From Antedon mediterranea (Eukaryota > Echinodermata > Crinoidea > Comatulida > Antedonidae): DNA of 64,000 bases. The stretch is taken from positions 6,949,001 through 7,013,000 of the forward strand of contig NC_092673.1 in assembly GCF_964355755.1 (NCBI RefSeq), in the 5' to 3' direction. The first letter of the stretch is position 1. Each line of letters begins with the position of its first letter. Below are positions 10,455-20,652 of this stretch, piece by piece. A model generated the notes under the pieces. It made no database searches and was not told the origin of the DNA. It worked only from the letters and a program-made list of their open reading frames with translations. Made by a program: the position numbers and the translations under genes.

Positions 10455-10621
10455 GAAGCAGCTCCCGGCTGGACTTCAGGTTTTGTGCAAAGTAATTTAG
10501 AAGCAGCCCAAGCTGGACTTCATCGTTCGTGACCGAGTACTTAGAAGCAGCCCAAGCTGAACTTTTCGTACTGCATAATGATCCCAGGCATTTAAATGTG
10601 AAGCAGCTCATGCTGTACTTC
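10455..10621 (-). repeat. Four short hairpins between RNase H and recombinase
   Basis: Near-identical 22-23 bp stem-loops of form GAAGCAGCCCAAGCTGGACTTC at 10455-10477, 10500-10521, 10544-10565 and 10600-10621, about 45-56 bp apart. Inner CAGC/GCTG and outer GAAG/CTTC pair. The last lies in the 3' end of the RNase H frame. Role unknown. Confidence 0.7.
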
Positions 10622-11182
10622 TGTAGGATGAGCGCTAAGAGACTTATCCAATGACAATGCTTTGTTGATTTTGAGCCTAGACAGTAGGTCAGCCAACACA
10701 TTTTCCTTGCCTGGAATGTGTTTTGCTTTGAACAGAATGTTGTGATTTAGGCAACAAAGCACCAAGCGTCGCAGAAGCCGCAGGAGAGTAGCGTCTTTCG
10801 CGGTTTTTTTGTTAAGTATTTCGCAAACTGCTTGGTTGTCGGACCGAAATAGGATCCTCTTATTCGCGAGCCTGGGTACCCACGTTTCCAACGCAATCAC
10901 AATTGGAAACAATTCAAGTACAGCTATGGACCTGCCTAAAAATGAACACGGCCAAGGAAACGCAAACCAATCACTTCCTAAGATAGCACCGCATCCGATT
11001 GAACCCGCTGCGTCGGTAAATAATCGGATCGTATCCGAGGTGATCCATTTTTCCGGAAGAATGAGGGCTTTGCCATTGAAATGTTTAATAAAGGTAAGCC
11101 ACATGTACAGATCCTGTTTCGCTTCTAAACTAAGCCTAATGAAATGGTTTGGGTGTTTTGCAAGAGAGAGGAGGTTGATGAG
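10592..11182 (-). CDS. RNase H domain of the Ngaro-type polyprotein
   Basis: The 3' exon-like half of the RT/RNase H ORF. Acidic RNase H residues sit in TDAAGSIGCGAIL, VLELFPIVIALETW, FRSDNQAVCEIL and HIPGKENVLADLLSRL, the order expected of the DIRS/Ngaro RNase H. It would degrade RNA in the RNA-DNA hybrid during cDNA synthesis. The frame runs back to 11182, where the insertion at 11187-12500 breaks it. Removing the insertion and one TCTT copy puts the RT end and this frame back in register, so it was one protein. It stops just before the hairpin array and the recombinase. Confidence 0.82.
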   Translation of the reverse strand, partial: LINLLSLAKHPNHFIRLSLEAKQDLYMWLTFIKHFNGKALILPEKWITSDTIRLFTDAAGSIGCGAILGSDWFAFPWPCSFLGRSIAVLELFPIVIALETWVPRLANKRILFRSDNQAVCEILNKKTAKDATLLRLLRRLVLCCLNHNILFKAKHIPGKENVLADLLSRLKINKALSLDKSLSAHPTEVQHELLHI

Positions 11183-11186
11183 TCTT

Positions 11187-12500
11187 CCAGGGCTCGAAAT
11201 TCACGCTAGCAAACTAGCATTTTGCTAGTAGATTCTTGATAATTGCTAGTTGAAAATTTCAAAACTAGCAAATGTTTGCTAGTGTAATTTTTGGAAAAAT
11301 ACGTACTTTTTAGCTTAGCCACGCTAGCCGCCAATCGCTATGTCGACAACGGCTAATAGGAACCACTTTGGTGAAAACAATTGTTTCATTTACACGCCGC
11401 CAATTTACGTCAAGGAAACGCGAATAGCACCGTGAATCATGTGGTAGCATAGTTGTTAGCGATGTGCATTATAAACAGCAAGCTTTTCCCCAACACAAAA
11501 GCATGTGCATTTAGTACGTCGCTAAGGATTAAATCATCAACCACGTGATCACAGAATACGCGATTATCAATTTAGGGATTTAACAAAATAAATATTTTGC
11601 CTACACAGTGGTCGAAGCGCGTATTTAATAGATTCGTAAATAGTAAACACCCCCCCCCCCCCACTTAATGGACTCTTCCAATTTTGTTTATGATCTCGCA
11701 CACCACGAGGTCCTGTTGTTTGTGCGATGGATTTTCTTATGCCTATTGTTTACCTGCGGAATTAAATTACACACACTTTCGCATCACAACTTTAATTACT
11801 GATTGACACAGCAATGGGCAAAGGATTCATCAAAGAAGAATACGTTGAATAAAAATTCACTTAAGAAATGCCGTAAGCTGTTTTCAAACTATTGATCAGC
11901 CCACTATTATTCCAACATCATGCCTCTCGTGCGATAGGGAATTTCCTGGATAGAGACGAGTGGAGCGCGAGAGACGGCGGAGTGAGGCGGGCGTAGCTTG
12001 GACGGATTAGTTATGGCCTACCAATTTCGCTCGGTGGCAATTAAATTTAATGTTTTAATTACGTCTGGATATAAACAATATAAAACTCAGTTTTGTCATC
12101 GGCAATGATATTTTATACATAGGCCTAGTCAATTTTGTTCCGCTTCAAACTTTAAAAGTTTGATGTTTCGACCTAAAAAAAAGTGGGCCGAAACGTCTCG
12201 GGACGAATCGTCCATAGGCCGAAACGCCCTTGATTTGACTAGCATGAAAGCATGTCTTGATCTTTTTTTAATTAGGCTAAAAAGGGTACTACTACTACTA
12301 CAGCTTTGCCTAGCTAGCTAGGCCTACACCTAAAAGCTAGGCCTAGGTCTACACCTAAATAAATTCAGATTTGTGTAGAATTTAACTATTTTATCGAAAA
12401 AAAAATGTGATTGCTAGTTATGCTGCTGATTTTGCTAGTTAATTTTTTTACAACTAGCAAAGTTTGCTAGTCGAAAAAAAAAGTAAATTTCGAGCCCTGG
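11187..12500. mobile_element. 1,314-bp inverted-repeat DNA element inserted in RT-RNase H
   Basis: The ends CCAGGGCTCGAAATT and AATTTCGAGCCCTGG are a perfect 15-bp inverted repeat, flanked by TCTT on both sides (11183-11186, 12501-12504). The reading frame of the host ORF needs only one TCTT. Subterminal DNA is full of GCTAGT/ACTAGC words in both orientations. The interior has a poly-C run (about 11650) and no transposase frame. A non-autonomous DNA transposon. The 4-bp duplication fits several superfamilies and I do not assign one. Confidence 0.8.
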
Positions 12501-13664
12501 TCTTCGCAAAAAAGTTCGACCCGGTAGGACAACTGAACAAGCATAACTCAAGAGCCCTATTAACGATTGTAGTTCCCTTAAAGTAACTTTTTTCCTTGTT
12601 ACAAATTTATCTAGAATTGATTTTATTTTCGTTACTTTTGCCTCCGGCAAGCGACATATCATGTTGATTGAATCAACTTCAATGCCGTAAATGATGATAT
12701 TCGTCGTTGGAGCGACTGTCTTAGAATCTTTTATGGGTACTCCAATTCTGCGACAAAGGAATATGAAACTGGCTAATGCTTCGCGACAGGTTTTCGAATG
12801 CGCCGGGCCTACGAACCAGAAATCGTCTAAAATGTGCGAAGACTCATGAACCTGAAATTTGTTCCCCATGATCCATATTATTGCTCGACTAAATGACTCA
12901 AATATTTGGCAGGATCTGCTAGCCCCCATTGGTAGACACTTGTCAAAGTAAAGTAGACCCTCCCAACTGAAACCTAACAGATGATAGTCGTCCGGATGGA
13001 TCGGGACAATGCGAAAAGCATCTTCGATATCTGCCTTGGCCATAAGGCATCCTATTCCATTGCGGAGAACAAGCATTATTACCGAATCTATTGTATCGTA
13101 TGACACGGCAGAGGCTTCGGAAGGGATACCGGAGTTTACAGAGACGCCCCGCGGGTATGACAGGTCTTGTATAATACGGAATTTTCCCGCCTCCGCCTTT
13201 GGAATGACGCCCAACGGTGATGCGACAAAATCTGAGAAAGGTGGGGAGACAAACGGGCCTGCTAGCCTTTTGCGTTGGATACCAATCTTAATAAAAGTTG
13301 TGATTTGCTCCGGATGGTTAATGGCGCTAGGATGGTTGCGTGCGATTCCCGGCGGAGGGGGAGTGTTGCAACAAAGTCTGAACCCGACTGAAAATCCCGA
13401 AATTAAATTTGTAAAGAGGCGTGGTGAATAACCGGTTAAGTACGAGGCCAGCACTTTAACTTTTACTGGTGTTGGTAATGTTGCCTTGCTTGGCTGTTTG
13501 ATTTCTGGCCGTGATATGTCCGAATCCAGAGGGACGCTGTTTCCTGCAGCGGATCTTGGGATGAGGGAGGTCGCACAAGGGACAGTTGTGTTTGAAAGTA
13601 CAGGGATGTGCTGTGCAGGTTTTTCCTGTATGGAAGGCAAAGCAGTAGCCTTTGGGAACCCCAC
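12501..13664 (-). CDS. Reverse transcriptase of the Ngaro-type element
   Basis: The frame overlaps the end of Gag by about 200 bp in another register. RT landmarks in order: PPFSDFVASPLGVIPKAEAG, KFRIIQDLSYPRG, CLMAKADIEDAFRIVPIH (first catalytic Asp), KCLPMGASRSCQIFE, and the ILDDFWFVG box with the LDD pair typical of DIRS-like RTs, followed by a thumb-like region ending in LSYACSVVLPGRTFLRR. It continues beyond 12501 into insertion sequence and stops at 12435, so the wild-type protein is truncated here. How the RT frame is translated after Gag (frameshift, re-initiation or splicing) is not shown. Confidence 0.85.
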
Positions 13665-14376
13665 GAAAAGGCTGATTGAATCCCGTTCTCACCCCTGAAG
13701 TGGTCATCGGGACCGATTGATATGTTACTAGCTTTAGCATCAGTTCGGTGTGCAGTACCTCCCACTTCAAGGAGCGTCCTTGACGGGCTCTTCTGAATTG
13801 TTCATCGTATGCTCGCCATGCATTGTTCTGTGCAGTAATTGACAACTCCAAAATGTTGTTCGCATATTTTAAAATGTTAAAACATTCCTTTGGGAATTTT
13901 TCCAAGAAAATGGCTGCATAGATGTGGAACGCCTGTTGCCATTCTAAAACCGTGAGCGGTTTCCGTTTTTGGTCGCTCTCGACTCGCACTTGGTTTCCTG
14001 CTATAGTCACAGACATATGCGGGTCGCGTTGGTTGGGGAGCAGAGACCTTATTTCGATATATTGATCGTTCCAAATTTTTGTTTTGGTGGGAAGAGGAAT
14101 GTCCGACCCCAAGGCAATAGTGTCCATCATTGTCAATTGACACCCAGTTGACGGCTCACCTTGGAGAAGGTCGCTGATTAAAGGGGTAACCGCTTCTTCC
14201 ATCGCCGATGGTCCATCTCCCTCTGATGAATTAGTAGCAGGAGGCGCATCGGTCGGTTTCTTCATCTGTTTTGCTACGGCCTCTGCCAATTTTTCATAGT
14301 CGATATTAGCTGTTAGTTGTTCCGTTGTGGTTGGTTTTGGTGCCGCTGACCGGCGGGTGGACTTTGATTTCGGCAT
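13456..14376 (-). CDS. Gag-like protein of the Ngaro-type element
   Basis: About 306 residues from the second Met (MPKSKST); an upstream in-frame Met at 14406 adds ten residues but follows a splice-acceptor-like TTATCTAG. The N-terminus is basic and Ser/Thr-rich, and the middle is helical. The C-terminal Cys/His cluster (CFAFHTGKTCTAHPCTFKHN, then CPLCDLPHPKIRC) is probably zinc-binding, as in Gag proteins of DIRS/Ngaro elements. It would bind element RNA. The upstream leader holds three related hairpins. The frame is intact. Confidence 0.75.
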   Translation of the reverse strand: MPKSKSTRRSAAPKPTTTEQLTANIDYEKLAEAVAKQMKKPTDAPPATNSSEGDGPSAMEEAVTPLISDLLQGEPSTGCQLTMMDTIALGSDIPLPTKTKIWNDQYIEIRSLLPNQRDPHMSVTIAGNQVRVESDQKRKPLTVLEWQQAFHIYAAIFLEKFPKECFNILKYANNILELSITAQNNAWRAYDEQFRRARQGRSLKWEVLHTELMLKLVTYQSVPMTTSGVRTGFNQPFRGVPKGYCFAFHTGKTCTAHPCTFKHNCPLCDLPHPKIRCRKQRPSGFGHITARNQTAKQGNITNTSKS

Positions 14377-14488
14377 TTTACCTAGATAATAGTAATTAAA
14401 GAACAAAAAAAATATATATCTATATAAAGTAGTTGCGGGTTTATATCCCGTGGTAACATGTATGATTCACCCATCGATTTGCAAGTAA

Positions 14489-14825
14489 CCTGGCGGCACA
14501 GCATAGCTGGTAATTATCCAGGTAAACATCCAAACGTGGGTGAGCCAACCAACCAAAAAGAAATATAATTAACATGGTATAAAAAGCTATATAAGCATAG
14601 TATGGTCGGCCCCACCACTTGGCCTGGAGGCACAGCATAAAACTGCTGGAAGTTACCCAGGACCGATAGTTGGTGGCTACGTTATTATAAATAAAAATAC
14701 ATTCGGCGGAGAGTAAAAAAACTGCCAATCGATATGGCATAGTATAACACCAACCGAAGATAAAATGGCCGACCATAAGATAAAAAGCCTGGAGGCACAG
14801 CTAAAATAGCTGGAAATTACCCAGG
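14489..14825 (-). repeat. Three hairpin repeats in the Gag leader
   Basis: Imperfect repeats at 14489-14522, 14623-14661 and 14788-14825. Each has outer CCTGG/CCAGG and inner CAGC/GCTG pairing (form CCTGGAGGCACAGC...GCTGGAAATTACCCAGG). Neighbouring sequence is also partly repeated with a spacing of about 130-165 bp. The shared CAGC/GCTG core links this array to the one at 10455-10621. Confidence 0.6.
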
Positions 14826-15055
14826 AAAACCATGTAATGAGTTGGTGGTTAGGTAGGCCTACCGTAATCATAGGTAGTAGACTACTAAGTAATAGTAGAA
14901 GAAAGATAATTATACTGTATAGTATAAAATACTATATCTATATATATAATATATAATAGTAGTAGCAGTATTATTGCATATTCTTATAAAAAAATATCAT
15001 CAATAAATTTTTTATTTATTTATTTTTTTTTTATATTTACTGATGATAGAAACAT

Positions 15056-15634
15056 TTATTTAAATACTGGCCTTTTAAGAATTTTTTCTGCGTGCATCAT
15101 CGCTCCTCTTACACTCCTCATATACTTGTACATGCCTGATGGACCGAGATGGACACCGTCTACATGTAGATGAGACAAATCGCCCCATAATCCTCTGTGC
15201 TTCCATAGTATAACATCATGCCTATTTGCAAACCGCCTTTCTAAAGTTCGGTTGAGTTGAATGATCCTGTCGTTAAAGCGACCACCCACTACGTTCGGCG
15301 ATCGTTTAAGGAGTTGACAAATCATCACGAGTTTACAACCTGTTCCGCATAGCAGGAAGTTAACTAAAGTGCATAAGCGTGCGACTATGTAGCGATTATC
15401 TCGGTCAGCTAGGTCGTTTTCTCCAAGTTGTATAATTACAACATCAGGCGACACAGGCCAAGCATATAATAAAGATGGGTATTGATGAAGTTTAAGACCC
15501 CCTCTACATCTGTAGGCAATAACAAAGTTGTGTTTCGATAGTCTCATATTAGCCGCATTGTTGAACGGTGTGTTGGCATAGTCACGTAGCCTCCGAATAA
15601 AGGAGTGCCCGAAAAGGCATACCGTAATTGGCAT
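15056..15634 (-). CDS. SGNH/GDSL-type hydrolase in the Ngaro-type element
   Basis: A 192-residue open frame, first ORF after repeat A1. SGNH blocks: CLFGHSFIRRL near the N-terminus (block I, Ser nucleophile), VIIQLGENDLADRDN (block III, G-x-N-D), and DGVHLGPSGMYKY near the C-terminus (block V, D-x-x-H). All four catalytic or oxyanion positions appear conserved, so an active esterase or lipase fold is likely. SGNH domains have been reported in some Ngaro-type elements; their job in the life cycle is unknown. Here the gene precedes gag. It could act on lipids or acetylated substrates, which is inference. Confidence 0.78.
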   Translation of the reverse strand: MPITVCLFGHSFIRRLRDYANTPFNNAANMRLSKHNFVIAYRCRGGLKLHQYPSLLYAWPVSPDVVIIQLGENDLADRDNRYIVARLCTLVNFLLCGTGCKLVMICQLLKRSPNVVGGRFNDRIIQLNRTLERRFANRHDVILWKHRGLWGDLSHLHVDGVHLGPSGMYKYMRSVRGAMMHAEKILKRPVFK

Positions 15635-15783
15635 GATACCTTTATAAATTAAAACAGTTACTTACAGAAACGAGGGAGAATGCGTAAAATACAGTTGAAT
15701 TCTGAAGAAATCACGAATAGTTAGGATGTGATACGAAAAATTACTCTCCAAATATATAATGACAACGATGAAATGGAATTTGA

Positions 15784-15991
15784 AAATTGAGTTTTGACGC
15801 AGGACGTAGGTTTAGTCTTAATTAAAACAAAGGAGAGGATTAAACCACATGCGCCGCCGCTTATAAAGCCCCTCCAGCGATATGTTATGCATGACTTGGC
15901 AAATGAAACACCCTCTATCAGGAATTACAATTATACCTGTCTGCTAAGTGACACAAAACTATTTTCCTATATGCTTCGGAAAATTCTCTTT
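15784..15991 (-). repeat. Split direct repeat A1 (outer end)
   Basis: Matches 8787-8994 from AAATTGAGTTTTGACGC to GGAAAATTCTCTTT, where similarity stops abruptly. It forms the 5' terminus of the element. Confidence 0.88.
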
Positions 15992-16001
15992 TTAATCTCT
16001 A

Positions 16002-16154
16002 AAGCTCTGTCTACACTATCAAACTAGTTTGACAAAAAGAGTGTGATGTGCGAAAATATGGTAGTGATACGCTACAATAAGGTAGTGATATAACTTCGTC
16101 GGGTCCATATTATGGACACATCACACATTTTCAGAAAATGTGTAGAACGAGCTT
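16002..16154. mobile_element. Short palindromic MITE, copy 1
   Basis: Ends AAGCTCTGTCTACACTATC and GTGTAGAACGAGCTT face each other. The interior has TATGGTAGTGATA words and the inverted pair TCCATATTATGGACAC. A related copy lies at 39556-39705 in intron 3 of gene B. It directly abuts repeat A1 of the Ngaro-type element. Confidence 0.55.
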
Positions 16155-16313
16155 AAAATACTGTCAAAATTAAACATTTATAAAGGAAGGTATATATATT
16201 TATAGACTTTGTAAATGTGTTGCTTAGAAAATTAGAAAAAGCCTGATGAAGTAGGCTTGTTACAAAGCTGTTGGTTTGAATTTCAGCAAAACATTATCTT
16301 TTTTATCTTGCAG

Positions 16314-18879
16314 ATGTTTCTGTTAGTTATGTTAGGTGTTGTGATTCAAGCTTACTTGCCATACGGTACAGTATCGACCACCTGTTAGTAGTAAAATAAT
16401 ATATAAATGATGAATACCAGAGCTCAATACGAGACTCCTGCAAAACAGAAATCCGAGACAACTGCAAAACAGAGATCCGAAACCCAGGGATTAGCTAGTT
16501 TTTCAGATACAGATTATATTGATATTTCATGAATTTGTACCGAGCGCTCACAAAACTGTTTCCATCACTGTCTTACGATACAGGAATTGTTTCTTATTTG
16601 TGTCCCTCAATATCGAATACAACGTGTAGGCGCCCATTTTCATAATTTGTACTGCCAAAATTATTGTATGGCCACGTTAATCAGGTCAGGATAATTCACT
16701 ATTTATTTTATCTTTACATTAGGGCAACATATAATACCGGTGGCCGTTATACTTAATGCGCCAGTGATAATAAGCCAAGATTCAATCAATGACGTAATAA
16801 GAACGTCGAAAACAACTACTTCGGTCGACACTCTGACAACTTCGAAAACAAGTACTTCGGTAGAAACCCCGACAATGTCGAAGACAACTACTTTTGTCGA
16901 CACCCCGACAACGTCAAAAGGAACTACTTCGGTCGGCACCCCGACAACGTCGAAAAAAACTACTTTAGTCGACACCCTGACAACGTCAAAAACAACTACT
17001 TCGGTCGACACCCCGACAACGTCGAAAACAACTATGTTCGATACCCTGACAAAGTCAAAAACAACTACAGTAGTTCGGTCGACACCCCGATAACGTCGAA
17101 ATCAACTACTTTAATTGACACCGTGATAACATCGGTTGGCACAATTAAAACGCCAGCGAAAACGACTGTTTCGATGTTCGACACATTGGCAACATCAAAT
17201 ATGGCTACTTCGGACGGCTTGACAACAACACCAAAAACGACTACTTCAGACGATGCATCATTGACAATCACACCAACCGCCAGAGATACCAACATTAGGC
17301 CTGGTAACATTTCCAGTCAAGCTCATCACCAAAGATTATCATGTGTGTGAATACTTTTTTTATATTGACACCATTGAAGCATCATTGTCAACATCGCCAT
17401 TGAAAATCATCTATTTGGTCTAATAATAGGACTTATACTTAACTTACCCCACATTTTTTTTTTAGTTGAACATTTGGTATTTTAATGCAAAATATCTACC
17501 AGAAATAGACTTTGCTGCCTAGACTATGCGTGCCTTGTCGGCACTAAGTTTCTTCCTAAGGGAAGTAACCATACATGCCTGGAAAATACACTCATGTTGT
17601 GCTATAAGGGATTGTGACTGACCAACTTTATACATAGGTCTCCATAGCAATGTATAACATAAATGTGCAATTATCAGGGGAAAACCTAGGGGGAAACTAA
17701 ATAAGAAAGAAGAAATGTTTACGAAAAAATTCATCTGACTGTTGAACATTATCTCTAGTTAAACCCGTTTTTCATTAAGCTTATACGCGTGCGTAATCAT
17801 CGTTTCCTTTTTCAAATCCCCTTTTCTAACGGTCAAACAATTCATCTGACTGGGTTAATGTTCTATTGAACATAATATCTCTAGTTATACCGTCCTGTCT
17901 TACATTAGGCGAATTTGTTCTTGCGAATCGAAAGCGTCAGCTTATACGCAGCATAATCATTCTTCCATTTTCGAAATCCCCTTCTCCAACGGTCAGAAAA
18001 TGTATCTGACTGGGTTAATGTTCTATTAAACATAGTATCTCTAGTTAAACTTGCCTTTCTTTAGGCGAATCTCAGATATTCGCCTTTGTAGTAAATGGGG
18101 TAGCACGATTATTTTTCTTTACGAATGGTTGTATTGTTTAGTGGAAACACAATAATAACATAATCATCAACAACATTTGTATGCAAATGCTTCTTCGATA
18201 ATCTAACAATGCTATGCACAGAAAGGCAACATATCTAATCTTACAATATCGATTGAGGGAAATTTGTGATATCATGTTTAGATACCAAAAGAAAAAAAAA
18301 ATAATTACTGACAAATATAATATAAGCTTAAACGTTGCATGATGTGTGAGTGGTTTTCGTTTGATAAACGGCCTAGGCCTAAATGTCCGAAAGTCAGTTT
18401 TTTTCACTACTGTATGTCTAACTTGATAGTATGGTACATGCTAATTAGATCCTAATTAAACAACTTACGATTTCCATATTTGCTTTACTCTAGAAAAATC
18501 CGTTTGCCCAACCAAGTTGCCTTCTTTTCGAAAGATCAAGTCCATGCCTCGTGGTAAGTGCCTGTATATTGAAGAAAACACCAAAGCACACCAAGTGTTA
18601 GAAGACCGATCAACAAGAAGCATCTTTAATTGCTCACGTGAATGTTTACATAAAAAGAAAAATAACGCTGGCTTTCAATTGTACAAGTGCACGGCTGGAA
18701 TGTGTTGCCTTTGTCTCGACAAAACACAATTCCAAAACGTTAACGAGGTTGGCGCATATCAACAGCTGCGACAAAATATCCCTCAAGAAGATTGCGATTT
18801 GTTTCTAAGGCTCTGTTCAGACGTATACTTACACGATTTTACATCATCTGATGTTTACGAATTCTACTGTCCGAACTAA
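16314..18879 (+). CDS. Gene C: secreted Ser/Thr-repeat protein, Cys-rich end, frameshifted
   Basis: Three-exon model, introns in phase 1. Exon 1, 16314-16365, encodes a signal peptide (MFLLVMLGVVIQAYLPY); its donor is GTACAG. Exon 2, 16723-17303, is a 12-residue repeat (TSVDTPTTSKTT), Thr/Ser-rich and likely O-glycosylated. Exon 3, 18494-18879, ends in a Cys-rich domain (NCSRECLH, GFQLYKC, MCCLCLD, YEFYC) resembling a diverged PAN/Apple module. Near 17069-17073 five extra bases (AGTAG) break the repeat frame; without them the frame runs on to a phase-1 donor at 17303, matching exon 3. Either a recent pseudogene or a sequence error. AATAAA lies at 18979. The layout echoes genes A and B without the propeller. 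Confidence 0.5.
16795..17150 (+). repeat. 36-bp coding minisatellite in gene C
   Basis: About eight to nine units of form ACTTCGGTCGACACCCCGAC plus AACGTCGAAAACAACT, degenerating at the 3' side. The period is divisible by three. Confidence 0.75.
17733..18070 (+). repeat. Tandem repeat in the last intron of gene C
   Basis: Three starts of TCATCTGACTG at about 17733, 17843 and 18004, each followed by AATGTTCTATTGAACATA- and ATCTCTAGTTA-like words; later units also share TTATACGC and AACGGTCA. The unit is about 160 bp, the first one shortened. The rest of 17350-18490 shows nothing else. Confidence 0.55.
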
Positions 18880-19633
18880 TAGAATATTATTATTATTATA
18901 TTATATCCATTTAGGCAACATTTGGCCGGATGGTTTTGTGGCATTTTTTAATAGTTTTAAACTCACGCTTACCTTGAAAATAAACAGAAAATGTAGTTTA
19001 AGTTTTACTAAACTTGCACATGGACAATGAAATAGGAATATCTTATTATATACATAACGGGTTTGAGAGCGTTTTAGTTGCCGTTTTATTGTCAATATAT
19101 TTAGTCAATTAAGAAAAATAGAGACGCTTAAAATGTTCGTAGACCTATATATCACATAACGTGATTTACAGATTAATTTCACAATGAATCTTTAATAGGT
19201 CAACATCGTTTAAGATCAATTTAATTATCTTAAATGTTATTTGTTTCCCGGTGTGTGAAATACGCATCGAGTGTAAACAACAGGAAAATATAATATTAAT
19301 ACATAATGGAGTTTCCTCTGATCCGCCTTCAAGCGAGGTAAAAGTGGAGTGTTTTGTCTCTCATCCGTTATGACTGATCAACTATATACGTTTAATATTC
19401 TATTAAATGTATGTACAAGCATACACTTCAAACGACAAGAGATGAGCATAGTGATGTTATCGACCGGTGCTGTAGCGGCCTCCATTGAATAGTATATGCA
19501 GTATTCGAATAAAATATCAGTTTAATAATTTTAAGAAAGAAATTGTTCAAAACCAATACTCCTTGTGTTTTATTAGATTTAAAATATCTCTGTCATCAAA
19601 ATGGGCTTGTATTACATTTCCACCTCAACGATT

Positions 19634-20649
19634 AGAGAGTTTTCGCAATCTTACGAATACGATAACGAAAACGGATACGTAACGCACACGTATTCGTTTT
19701 TCGTAAGCAAATCTGTTTCGCATGGCAACAAAATATTGAGGGCGCCGTCCAAAATATGACTGCGGTAAATTTGAGCGAAGCGCAGGTGATGTGTTGCTTG
19801 GTACTTGGCTGCCTAGACCTAGCGTAACATCAAAGCGAGTGAGGACTTTTACAACTGCTATTAGGGAGGTTTCGCAACCTTACGAATACGATAACGAAAA
19901 CGGATACGTCATACATTTGTGAAACTTTTGAGCTGATCCCCATTTCATATTCGTAAAGCGTATTCGTGTTGACGAATATCACCAGTCATATTCGTAACTA
20001 CAAAACGAGTATAGTTTTTGATCTATTTTGCACATTTTGCATTTGAATCAGGAATGATTCATGATTATAATATAATTATAGATTTATTGAAAGTAATTTA
20101 CTAAAGTAATTTACTAAAATGCCAAGTCAATTTTGATAAATAGCAGTTTTTAAAGTCCTCACTCGCTTTGATGTTACGCTAGGCCTAGGCAGCCAAGCAC
20201 CAAGCAACACGTACCGGCGCTTCGCTCAAATTTACCGCAGTCATATTTTGGACGCGCCTCAATATTTCGTTGCCATGCGAAACAGATTTTTTTATGGCTT
20301 ACGAATACGTGTGCGTGACGTATCCGTTTTCGTTATCGTATTCGTAAGATTGCGAAACCTCTCTATTTATCAAAATTGACCTGCCATTTTAGTAAATTAC
20401 TTTATTAAATTACTTTCAATAAAAGTATAATTATATTATAATCATGAATCATTCCTGATTCAAATGCAAAATGTGCAAAATAGATCAAAAACTATAGGCC
20501 TACTCGTTTTGTAGTTACGAATATGACTGGTGATATTCTTCAACACAAATACGCTTTACGAATATGAAATGGGGATCAGCTCAAAAGTTTCACAAATGTG
20601 TGACGTATCCGTTTTCGTTATCGTATTCGTAAGGTTGCGAAATCTCCCT
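19634..20649. mobile_element. MITE (outer copy), split by a copy of itself
   Basis: Termini AGAGAGTTTTCGCAATC and GGTTGCGAAATCTCCCT, flanked by ATT on both sides (19631-19633, 20650-20652). About 511 bp once the inner copy is removed. Subterminal CTTACGAATACGATAACGAA repeats in both arms. No ORF. Orientation is opposite to the inner copy. Confidence 0.8.
19863..20364. mobile_element. MITE (inner copy) nested in its own family
   Basis: 502 bp with ends AGGGAGGTTTCGCAACC and GATTGCGAAACCTCTCT, flanked by ATT (19860-19862, 20365-20367). Its own middle (TTTTGATAAATAGCAG), read on the other strand, shows the unbroken target of the outer copy with one ATT, which confirms the duplication. Confidence 0.8.
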
Positions 20650-20652
20650 ATT

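Larger units (their letters stand above)
8334..15991 (-). mobile_element. Ngaro/PAT-type tyrosine-recombinase retrotransposon
   Basis: Read on the minus strand the order is A1 (15784-15991), SGNH hydrolase, Gag, RT, RNase H, tyrosine recombinase, B1 (8995-9402), A2 (8787-8994), then 45 bp, then B2 (8334-8741). The A1-ORFs-B1-A2-B2 arrangement is the split direct repeat of PAT/Ngaro elements (DIRS proper has inverted ends). Repeat copies differ at only a few positions, so the insertion is young. All ORFs are open except for one inserted element at 11187-12500 that separates RT from RNase H. Replication is expected through an RNA copy and a circular DNA inserted by the recombinase. Confidence 0.88.

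Noticed and set aside
16228-16262. CTGATGAAG word at about 16240 as another hammerhead
   Set aside because: No GAAA after a stem II and no cleavage triplet in place.
16703-17310. Minus-strand frames over the gene C repeat exon
   Set aside because: Antisense by-product of a 36-bp period with a frame-neutral length.
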